DNA from: DAOVQB01 sp023128935
Lineage (GTDB): Bacteria; Eisenbacteria; RBG-16-71-46; CAIMUX01; WJJG01
Assembly (NCBI GenBank): GCA_030628905.1
Contig: DAOVQB010000051.1
Location: 1 to 24,149 of the forward strand
Direction: 5' to 3'
DNA: 24,149 bases
Part shown: positions 8,045 through 13,631 of the stretch, piece after piece
Layout: each line of letters opens with the position of its first letter
Numbering within the stretch: position 1 is the first letter of the stretch
The notes under the pieces: generated by a model
The model's database searches: none
What the model saw: only the letters and a program-made list of their open reading frames with translations
Told to the model about the DNA's origin: nothing
Made by a program: the position numbers and the translations under genes

Positions 8045-8818
8045 ATGAAGCGAGCCATCTGGATGGGGGTCGTGGGCGTGATCGTCATCGTCCTCGGCCT
8101 GCGCGTCATCACGGGCAACATGATAAGCCCCTTCAGCACAGAGGGCATTGGGATCTGGCTGGCCTCGTTGCTCACGCTCATGATTATGAGCTTTCTCTAT
8201 GACGATAATCCGTTCTACAAGTTTACCGAGCATCTCTTTGTGGGCGTCTCGGCCGCTTACTGGATGGTGATGGGTTTCTGGTCCACCCTAGTGCCAAATC
8301 TCTTCGGTAAGCTATGCCCCGAGCTGACGGCCAAGTGGTTCGTGCCCGGCTTGGCAAATCAGCCCCGGGACCCACACTGGTTCATGTACTTCATCCCCTT
8401 GATCTTCAGCGTCCTGCTCCTGCTCCGGTTAGCGCCCAAGGGCGGTCATCTCAGCCGCTGGGCGCTAGCCCTTATCCTGGGAACGACTGCGGGCCTGCGC
8501 CTGATCGCCTTCCTGACAGCTGATTTCATGGATCAGATCCGCTCTACTCTCTTTTCCGTCGTGGGTTACACAGACGGGGTCTTCAGCTTCGAGGCCATGT
8601 TCTGGGATGTGATCGCTGTGCTCGCGATCCTGTCGGCGCTCTGCTACTTCTACTTTTCCAAGGAGCACAAGGGTGCCTTCGGCCGTTTCTCACGCCTAGG
8701 CATCTGGGTGCTGATGATCACCTTCGGCGCGGGCTTTGGCTACACGGTTATGGGGCGTATCGCATTACTGGTGGGTCGCGTAGAGGAACTTCTCGGGCAG
8801 TGGCTCAATGTCACGTAG
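8045..8818 (+). CDS. Uncharacterised 7-TM membrane protein, last gene of the DUF6754-like cluster
   Basis: Predicted 257 aa, ATG start with only a weak purine-rich leader (GGGGGCAAGAGT). Seven hydrophobic segments fall at about 4-22, 35-51, 63-83, 112-130, 137-158, 184-204 and 217-243. Notable loops are YDDNPFYKFTEH at 52-63, between helices 2 and 3, and FSKEHKGAFGRFSR at 204-217. No known family signature is seen. Its stop is 13 bases from the end of the convergent anti-sigma-like gene, so the cluster ends here. With two other multi-helix proteins upstream it probably contributes the membrane core of the same assembly. Confidence 0.75.
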   Translation: MKRAIWMGVVGVIVIVLGLRVITGNMISPFSTEGIGIWLASLLTLMIMSFLYDDNPFYKFTEHLFVGVSAAYWMVMGFWSTLVPNLFGKLCPELTAKWFVPGLANQPRDPHWFMYFIPLIFSVLLLLRLAPKGGHLSRWALALILGTTAGLRLIAFLTADFMDQIRSTLFSVVGYTDGVFSFEAMFWDVIAVLAILSALCYFYFSKEHKGAFGRFSRLGIWVLMITFGAGFGYTVMGRIALLVGRVEELLGQWLNVT

Positions 8819-8831
8819 ATAGGCGCTTTCG

Positions 8832-9548
8832 TCAATCGCCGCCAGCAAGTCCTTCCGGCCTCGGCTTGCCCTTCTCAGCTGCCATCCGCTGTTGTGACGG
8901 TTCCCGCTCAGAAGCGGGAGGTAGAGGGGATAGCTCAATTTGAATACTGCTGCCTGCCAGGGCCTCCCGGTCAATGCCCGGAAGATCAACCTCTCCCCTC
9001 TCGTCAATGGGGAATGAACGGCTCAGTTCAGGGAAGGACAGACGCAATCCTCCGCCCTTGGATTGCCCTGTGCGGACTACATAGGCACGGTAGGAATCGC
9101 CCTGACCCGTCTGGCGGAAGTGAACCAGGATCTGGCCATCCGCCGATGTCAGGGTTGGAAGCTCAGTGTCCCCATCCACGGCAGGCTTGGCTGCGAGCGC
9201 GGCGCGGCGCTCCCCCTCATCCCAGTGCACTCGGCTGAGATGGATGCAGTGGACAACGGGGCTGGGCATAACAGTAGCTGATCGCTGATCAGCCATTCTT
9301 TCCAATATCTGCTGAATGAATGGCCGGTCCCGATCCCTCTCAACAGTCTCTAGCCCTGCGCCCCCGTCCACAGCAGTGCAACGCGGGGCAGCTCGCTCTG
9401 CCTCAACACTGGCAGCCAGCAACAGCCGACACTGCTCGCATTCAAGCAAGTGTTCACTGAGCGCCTGGCGCAAAGCCCTGCTACCAGCGCCCGCGACAAG
9501 AATCGCGATCTCGAACTCAGACAGGTGTTTACACACGTTCAGCCTCAC
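8832..9548 (-). CDS. Zinc-finger anti-sigma-like protein, apparently soluble
   Basis: Predicted 238 aa from a GTG at 9548. An overlapping ATG at 9550 is out of frame and stops at once. The N-terminus carries the zf-HC2/ZAS pattern of anti-sigma factors: Cys6, then His33-x3-Cys37-x2-Cys40 (HLLECEQC), after a helix rich in Ala and Leu. ZAS domains clamp ECF sigma factors and can respond to redox or proteolysis. Residues about 115-215 look beta-rich (GQILVHFRQTGQGDSYRAYVV, GLRLSFPELSRSFPI, SSIQIELSPLP). No transmembrane helix is visible, unlike many anti-sigma factors. It is the last gene of the Lon-protease/sigma operon, 180 bases after the sigma gene. It may instead be a zinc-binding partner of another kind. 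Confidence 0.7.
   Translation of the reverse strand: MRLNVCKHLSEFEIAILVAGAGSRALRQALSEHLLECEQCRLLLAASVEAERAAPRCTAVDGGAGLETVERDRDRPFIQQILERMADQRSATVMPSPVVHCIHLSRVHWDEGERRAALAAKPAVDGDTELPTLTSADGQILVHFRQTGQGDSYRAYVVRTGQSKGGGLRLSFPELSRSFPIDERGEVDLPGIDREALAGSSIQIELSPLPPASEREPSQQRMAAEKGKPRPEGLAGGD
8902..8919. other. Strong stem-loop inside the anti-sigma-like gene, downstream of the membrane cluster
   Basis: TCCCGCT-CAGA-AGCGGGA is a perfect seven-pair stem with a four-base loop, about 84 bases after the stop of the 7-TM gene. It might slow or end plus-strand transcripts, but no T-tract follows. Confidence 0.3.
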
Positions 9549-9691
9549 ATCCGCCAGTCATGACTCCCCGCGTCTACTATCCAATACGAAGTGAGCTGCC
9601 CAGATCTTTTGGTGGTGGTTAGAAAACTCGTCCTAATTGGGACGAATCTTCGAACCCCAACCCAAACTGCGGCCATGGGCTGATCAACATC

Positions 9692-9764
9692 ATCCGTCAC
9701 TCTTGGGTGCCGTATCACTCCACCCACCCTATCCGTCACTCTTGGGTGCCGTATCACTCCACCC
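9692..9764 (-). repeat. Tandem duplication of the 3' end of the sigma gene
   Basis: Two copies start at 9692 and 9731, a 39-base period, with the first 34 bases of each identical. On the minus strand the upstream copy encodes the last residues of the sigma factor (about GGWSDTAPKSDG and stop at 9729). The second copy lies just past the stop codon. Confidence 0.9.
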
Positions 9765-10316
9765 GCCTTCCAGCATCTTGGCAAGGTGCTGCCGGGCACG
9801 CCAGAGCAAGGCTGAAGCCCCGCCGTCGGTCAAACCGAGCGCGCGGGCGATCTCGGAGACCCGGAGCCCCTCGAGAACGAGCTGCGTCGCCAAGCGCTCA
9901 CGAGGCGGCAGATCCGCGACCGCTTCGCGAACCTCGCGGGCCACCAGAGCCTTCTCGCAGTCAGCCGCCTTCTCGAGATAGTCGACCACATCAGCCAGCC
10001 CGACCCTCCTGCCGATCTCCTGCCCCTCGCGTCCCCGGGTCCAATCGATGTGGTGGCGCGCGGCCAGGACTCTGAGGTAGATCGGGAACGGAACACCGCG
10101 GGAGGAATCGAATGAACGCAGCCGCCGGCCTTCATCATCGAACAGCTTCAGGAAGAAGCTCTGTGTCAAGTCTCTGGCCAGCTCCTCCCGCCCGGTGCGC
10201 TTGATGAACAGCTTCAGAACAGAGGAATAGGAAACCTCGAGGAATGCCTGCCAGGCATCCTGGGAGCCAGATAGGCAGCCGGCCACGAGTCCATCCCAGT
10301 CCGTCCCCGATGTCAC
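9729..10316 (-). CDS. ECF-like RNA polymerase sigma factor
   Basis: Predicted 195 aa, GTG start overlapping the stop of the upstream Lon-domain gene by four bases (GTGA), so the two are probably translationally coupled. Region 2 spans about 20-95 with the core-binding helix ELARDLTQSFFLKLFD at 45-60 and the -10 recognition helix near FPIYLRVLAARHHIDWTRG (77-95). Region 4 spans about 126-182, including LPPRERLATQLVLEGLRVSEI (136-156) and a helix-turn-helix ending LLWRARQHLAKML. There is no region 1 or 3, as usual for the group. It directs polymerase to an unknown regulon, plausibly including its own operon. The neighbouring genes suggest control by a zinc-finger anti-sigma protein and a membrane protease. 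Confidence 0.88.
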   Translation of the reverse strand: MTSGTDWDGLVAGCLSGSQDAWQAFLEVSYSSVLKLFIKRTGREELARDLTQSFFLKLFDDEGRRLRSFDSSRGVPFPIYLRVLAARHHIDWTRGREGQEIGRRVGLADVVDYLEKAADCEKALVAREVREAVADLPPRERLATQLVLEGLRVSEIARALGLTDGGASALLWRARQHLAKMLEGGWSDTAPKSDG

Positions 10317-12673
10317 TGGCTTGTACCTTCACTCGCCATAGAATCCCGGCGGGATTCCGAAGGGGGATTTCTGGAGGGCGCCGGGTCCGTCCAATCGATT
10401 TGGATGTAGTCCCGGAACCGGAGGGTTTCCTGCCACGCCGACACCAGAGAGTCGGAGGCGAAGTTGATGCGCGTCATACCCTGCTCCAACCAGTAATGCG
10501 CGAGATCGCCCATCACCGCGTTGACAGTCAGCTTGACGACCTCACCTGGCAGTTTCACCGATAAGATGTAGTCCGAGCTTGGTGGCATGCGTCTCGCCGC
10601 ATTGATGGCGAATTGGATGAGCCGCGGCACGTGTTCTGACGGCACTACACCCAATCCCACGTGCCCAAGGTCACCGCGTCCTTCGACCTGCTCTAGTCCC
10701 TCGATCATAGGAACAACCAGGTGCATGACACATGCTTGCCGGCCGGGATGCCAGCTGCTTGTCTTGTCCGCTGCTGCCGTACCCGGACTGCTCCCCAAAA
10801 ACCGCTCGGTGCCGGACTGCCCGTTCCCCATGTGCTCCCGGAACGGCTGGAACTGCTCGGCATGCAATACAACCAGCGCCACCCCCGCGCTGGGCCCATG
10901 GTGTCCCAGAGCCAGGATCTCAAGCTGTCCGTCGCCATCTACATCCTCAACCATAAGGCGTTCGAGATGGCCCGGGTGATAGACGGTACCCACGGGTCCG
11001 TTCAAGCCATCCAGAAGCCAAAGAAAACTCGGCGCATAGGGTTGCAGAACGCCTGCCAAAACCATCTCATTGAACCCATCGGCATCCACATCAGCGATGC
11101 AAACGGTCTTGGGCGCATAGACTCCATCCGGATACTCATCGCGCAGGTCATGCGATAGCCCGGATGAGCAGACAACGTGGGACCAGACTTCTCTGCGCCA
11201 CACGGGATCGTAGACAACAAGGCGGCCGGGGCTGACCTGCTCATTGCTTCTTTGAACTAGATAGACCAGGCGCGCTTTGCCTGGAGCATCCCCCTTAATA
11301 TCCTCTGTCATCATGTGAAAGGTGATTCCGGCTGCCTCTTCAATAACCAACGGGGGCCAGAGGAAACCCTTGAAGGTCACTTTCAGCGTATCGCGGGTCG
11401 TTTGTTCAACACTTTGCGGAACCGGGGGACAGTGCAGGAGGAACACAAGTAAGGCCGCAATCCCCGCAACAAGCGCTGCAGTTCTGCCCCACCTCTGGCG
11501 AGTGCAGCCCATTGGGATCACCTCAGGAAGGGTCCAGGGCTCCATGAGATCGGATTGGGTGAATACCTCTCGAACGTGCCCGACCTCAAAGACCTCCAGG
11601 ATCTCCTCGCCATTGAGGCTCCGCAGCCCTGCGTCCAATCGCGGGGCCATGCCCCGCGGGACAACGATGCCTCGGGCGCCAGCATAGAGAGCCGCACGCA
11701 CCTTTGCCCGCAGCGCATCGCGATCCACTGGCACTACCTCTCCTGAGGGAAGGATCTGCCCGGTCCAGGCCAAGTCCTCCCGGGGGCGCAGCGCCTTGCC
11801 CCGTGAGGAACACCCCAAGAGGGTCCCCGCAATGGCCACCGCCAGTCCCAGACCGATCGAGTCCCCCGCTACGGGGATGCTCTTCTCCGGGATGGACAGA
11901 TCGAACCCCAGGCGGTCCAGGTCGATGCGCTTGAGGATACCTGCCTTGGCCGGTTTGGGCACAAGGGTGGATGCTAATGAGGCTTGGTTGTCATCAGAGG
12001 GCGCGGTCAGGGCGGTCACAACCTCCCGCGCGGCCAGGAAGGCATCCGCTGTGACATCCTCCAGGGATCTCAGGCTACCAGCACCCTGACCAGCAAAACC
12101 GTTGTTCCAGATGAACCGCGGTGCACCCCTCTGCACAATCCGTGGCGCCACTGTCACATCCACAAGCAGGCCAAGGTGTTCTGACCCCATGTCCGAGCCT
12201 GGTGTCCGGGGAAGAGTGAAAACCAGGGGAATCTTCAGGCAAATCTGCGAGGCCTCGGCAGGCTCGTCCGGACAGGAACCGTTGGATGCTGCGGTGGATC
12301 CCCCACGGCGGGAACCGTCCGCTGCAACAGTGGGTGCTCCCGGGTGAGGATGATCAGACGCCTTTGATTGTAGCCATTGCCTGACCTCAGCCATGGTCTC
12401 GGAGGGGATCACGTCCTCTACAAGCAGACGCTCACAAGCCCGGCGGAGAAGTTCAATCAGTTCCGGATCACGTACATCGTGGTGGAGTTCGCGCAGTGAC
12501 GCAAGGAAAGGGGCACTGATCTCCGCCAGATAGAAACCACACCCCTGCATCTCTTCAGGAACGGCTTGGACGAATCGCGCCAGGGCAACTGCTCGTGCAG
12601 CATTGTGCGGGCAGTGCTCTGTAAAAGCACACACCTGTGCATAGTGGCGTTCCAGAGCAATGATGTCTTCCAC
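10313..12673 (-). CDS. Membrane-anchored Lon-type (S16) protease with extracytoplasmic VCBS-like domain
   Basis: Predicted 786 aa from a GTG at 12673 with AAGG seven bases upstream; a TTG at 12784 opens the same frame but lacks a site and lies upstream of the likely promoter. Residues 1-103 are helical. An Ala/Ser/Gly/Pro-rich linker (about 104-143) leads to a Lon proteolytic domain (about 148-368). VAGDSIGLGLAVAIAGTLLG aligns with Lon's DGPSAG region and keeps the catalytic Ser (Ser272). ALRAKVRAALYAGARGIVVP aligns with GGLKEKLLAAHRAGI and keeps the catalytic Lys (Lys324). No AAA+ ATPase module is present. A helix at 397-415, preceded by TRQRWGR, places the protease inside and 416-786 outside. 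The outer part contains DVDADG (528-533) and DVDGDG (577-582), as in VCBS/FG-GAP propellers. It heads an operon with sigma and anti-sigma genes. Cleavage of the anti-sigma factor is inferred. Confidence 0.75.
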   Translation of the reverse strand: MEDIIALERHYAQVCAFTEHCPHNAARAVALARFVQAVPEEMQGCGFYLAEISAPFLASLRELHHDVRDPELIELLRRACERLLVEDVIPSETMAEVRQWLQSKASDHPHPGAPTVAADGSRRGGSTAASNGSCPDEPAEASQICLKIPLVFTLPRTPGSDMGSEHLGLLVDVTVAPRIVQRGAPRFIWNNGFAGQGAGSLRSLEDVTADAFLAAREVVTALTAPSDDNQASLASTLVPKPAKAGILKRIDLDRLGFDLSIPEKSIPVAGDSIGLGLAVAIAGTLLGCSSRGKALRPREDLAWTGQILPSGEVVPVDRDALRAKVRAALYAGARGIVVPRGMAPRLDAGLRSLNGEEILEVFEVGHVREVFTQSDLMEPWTLPEVIPMGCTRQRWGRTAALVAGIAALLVFLLHCPPVPQSVEQTTRDTLKVTFKGFLWPPLVIEEAAGITFHMMTEDIKGDAPGKARLVYLVQRSNEQVSPGRLVVYDPVWRREVWSHVVCSSGLSHDLRDEYPDGVYAPKTVCIADVDADGFNEMVLAGVLQPYAPSFLWLLDGLNGPVGTVYHPGHLERLMVEDVDGDGQLEILALGHHGPSAGVALVVLHAEQFQPFREHMGNGQSGTERFLGSSPGTAAADKTSSWHPGRQACVMHLVVPMIEGLEQVEGRGDLGHVGLGVVPSEHVPRLIQFAINAARRMPPSSDYILSVKLPGEVVKLTVNAVMGDLAHYWLEQGMTRINFASDSLVSAWQETLRFRDYIQIDWTDPAPSRNPPSESRRDSMASEGTSQ

Positions 12674-12729
12674 GTCCCGACCTTCTATTGCCGAACGAAA
12701 CAAAAAGCCGCAACAGACTGTATCCAGGA

Positions 12730-12759
12730 AAGATACAGGAGAACCGTTCCAACTGTCAA
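12730..12759 (-). promoter_or_regulatory. Promoter candidate for the Lon/sigma/anti-sigma operon
   Basis: Read on the minus strand, TTGACA (12754-12759, perfect) is followed after 18 bases by TATCTT (12730-12735, four of six). Transcription would begin near 12723, about 50 bases before the GTG at 12673. That supports this start over the upstream TTG. It looks like a housekeeping-sigma promoter rather than an ECF one. Confidence 0.45.
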
Positions 12760-12841
12760 TGATCAACGGCGAAGGAGGGCGCAACGTGAAGGCAATTCCA
12801 CACCATTACGTGCTAGGCTGCCGATATGCATCAGGAAACGC

Positions 12842-12860
12842 GCCTGCGGGATCCGCAGGC
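12842..12860. other. Perfect inverted repeat upstream of the arfB leader repeats
   Basis: GCCTGCGG-GAT-CCGCAGGC gives an eight-pair G+C-rich stem with a three-base loop. It lies between the divergent protease operon and arfB, 32 bases before the repeat array. It could be an operator or a leader hairpin. There is no T-run to make it a terminator. Confidence 0.5.
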
Positions 12861-12914
12861 AAATGCGAGGCTGTCGGGCTGCCAGCGTCCCCATATTTCC
12901 GACGAGGCGAGGAG

Positions 12915-12959
12915 ATGATCCGCGTCACTCTTCATATCTCCGACGAGGCGAGGAGATGA
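12915..12959 (+). CDS. Putative leader peptide 1 upstream of arfB
   Basis: A 14-codon frame MIRVTLHISDEARR with GAGGCGAGGAG directly before its ATG. Its TGA overlaps the ATG of the second leader frame (ATGA). The peptide copies the ArfB N-terminus (MIRVTPHIS) and then diverges. The sequence fact is certain; translation and function are not shown. Confidence 0.45.
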   Translation: MIRVTLHISDEARR

Positions 12960-13000
12960 TCCGCGTCACTCTTCATATCTCCGACGAGGCGAGGAGATGA
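12956..13000 (+). CDS. Putative leader peptide 2 upstream of arfB
   Basis: Same 14-residue peptide as leader 1, in a different frame, with its own ribosome binding site. Its TGA at 12998-13000 overlaps the arfB ATG at 12997, again as ATGA, the classical arrangement for translational coupling. Confidence 0.45.
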   Translation: MIRVTLHISDEARR

Positions 13001-13422
13001 TCCGCGTCACCCCCCATATCTCCATCGACGAAGATGAGGTTGAGTTCGCCTTCATCCGCGCATCTGGCCCCGGCGGACAGAATGTCAACAAGGTGGCCAC
13101 AGCTGTGCAACTGCGTTTCGACGTGGGCCGATCCCCTTCCCTACCAGATGATGTGCGCGCACGTCTGATCCACCTTGCGCGCAGGCGTGTGAATCGTGAC
13201 GGTGTCTTGATCATCCAAGCGCGCAGATTCCGAAGGCAGGAGCGCAATCGCGAGGATGCGATCGATCGCCTGGTAAAGCTGATTCAGCGGGCGGCGGTCA
13301 AGCCAAAGGCTCGCCGCAAGACCAAGCCGACGAAGGCATCCCGGGTCCGGCGGTTGGAGAGCAAGCGCGCCCGAGCCCAGACCAAGCGCCGCCGTGGCCC
13401 GGTCTCGGAATCCGAGGATTGA
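12997..13422 (+). CDS. arfB: Peptidyl-tRNA hydrolase ArfB (ribosome rescue, GGQ protein)
   Basis: Predicted 141 aa. The GGQ motif at 26-28 lies in the classical ASGPGGQNVNKVATAVQLRF setting, shared with release factor domain 3 and with YaeJ/ArfB and mitochondrial ICT1. The C-terminal tail (from about 105) is Lys/Arg-rich (KARRKTKPTKASRVRRLESK), matching the ArfB tail that enters the empty mRNA channel of stalled ribosomes. Its length (E. coli ArfB is about 140 aa) and lack of a codon-recognition domain separate it from RF1 and RF2. It hydrolyses peptidyl-tRNA on ribosomes stuck at the mRNA end. The start at 12997 is the third of three identical ribosome-binding-site-plus-ATG units and the only one in frame with GGQ. 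Transcribed divergently from the protease operon. Confidence 0.95.
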   Translation: MIRVTPHISIDEDEVEFAFIRASGPGGQNVNKVATAVQLRFDVGRSPSLPDDVRARLIHLARRRVNRDGVLIIQARRFRRQERNREDAIDRLVKLIQRAAVKPKARRKTKPTKASRVRRLESKRARAQTKRRRGPVSESED

Positions 13423-13497
13423 GGATCTACTCAAGGGCTGGTGTCCGCGCAGCTCGATGATCGTCTTGAGCGGCCTATCGAGATCAGCGCATAGGTA

Positions 13498-13529
13498 CGA
13501 GCAGCGCCCGAGTTGACGGACGCTGCTCG
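13498..13529. terminator. Stem-loop between convergent arfB and the repeat-protein gene
   Basis: CGAGCAGCG at 13498-13506 and CGCTGCTCG at 13521-13529 form nine perfect pairs around a 14-base loop, in the 209-base gap between two convergent genes. The position suits a two-way terminator, but no T-tract is present on either side. Confidence 0.4.
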
Positions 13530-13631
13530 CCACATGTCTGTATTCTCCAATTCGCGCTAAGTGCCCCGATCCATGGACATGGTTCTCTATTGGCCTTCAG
13601 CTGCGCTGCGCGTGTCTGCCGCCTTCCCGCG

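Larger units (their letters stand above)
12892..13014 (+). repeat. 41-bp tandem repeat, three copies, carrying the arfB ribosome binding site and start
   Basis: Units begin at 12892, 12933 and 12974, with a short degenerate fourth from 13015 (catatctcc only). Copies 1 and 2 differ at one base (catatttc against catatctc). Copy 3 ends in CCCCC instead of TCTT and runs into the arfB coding region. Every copy contains GAGGCGAGGAG followed by ATGATCCGCGTCAC. Confidence 0.95.

Noticed and set aside
9645..9665. Possible tRNA T-arm (TTCGAA flanked by G/C runs, minus strand)
   Set aside because: The flanking bases do not pair into a five-base T-stem, and no acceptor or anticodon arm can be placed around it.
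9545..9799. 84-codon minus-strand frame containing a doubled GGVIRHPRVTD
   Set aside because: The doubling comes from the tandem DNA repeat at the end of the sigma gene, and the frame overlaps the sigma gene's coding region. No ribosome binding site was seen.
12674..12784. TTG start at 12784 for the Lon-domain protein
   Set aside because: No ribosome binding site precedes it, and the best promoter (12730-12759) lies downstream of it. The GTG at 12673 has a proper site.
12660..12959. 99-codon plus-strand frame ending in leader peptide 1
   Set aside because: Its first half runs over the promoter region of the divergent operon and has no ribosome binding site. Only the last 14 codons have a start with a site.
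12892..13014. CRISPR-like array
   Set aside because: The repeats are directly adjacent with no spacers and contain a ribosome binding site and start codon, so this is a tandem duplication of a gene start.
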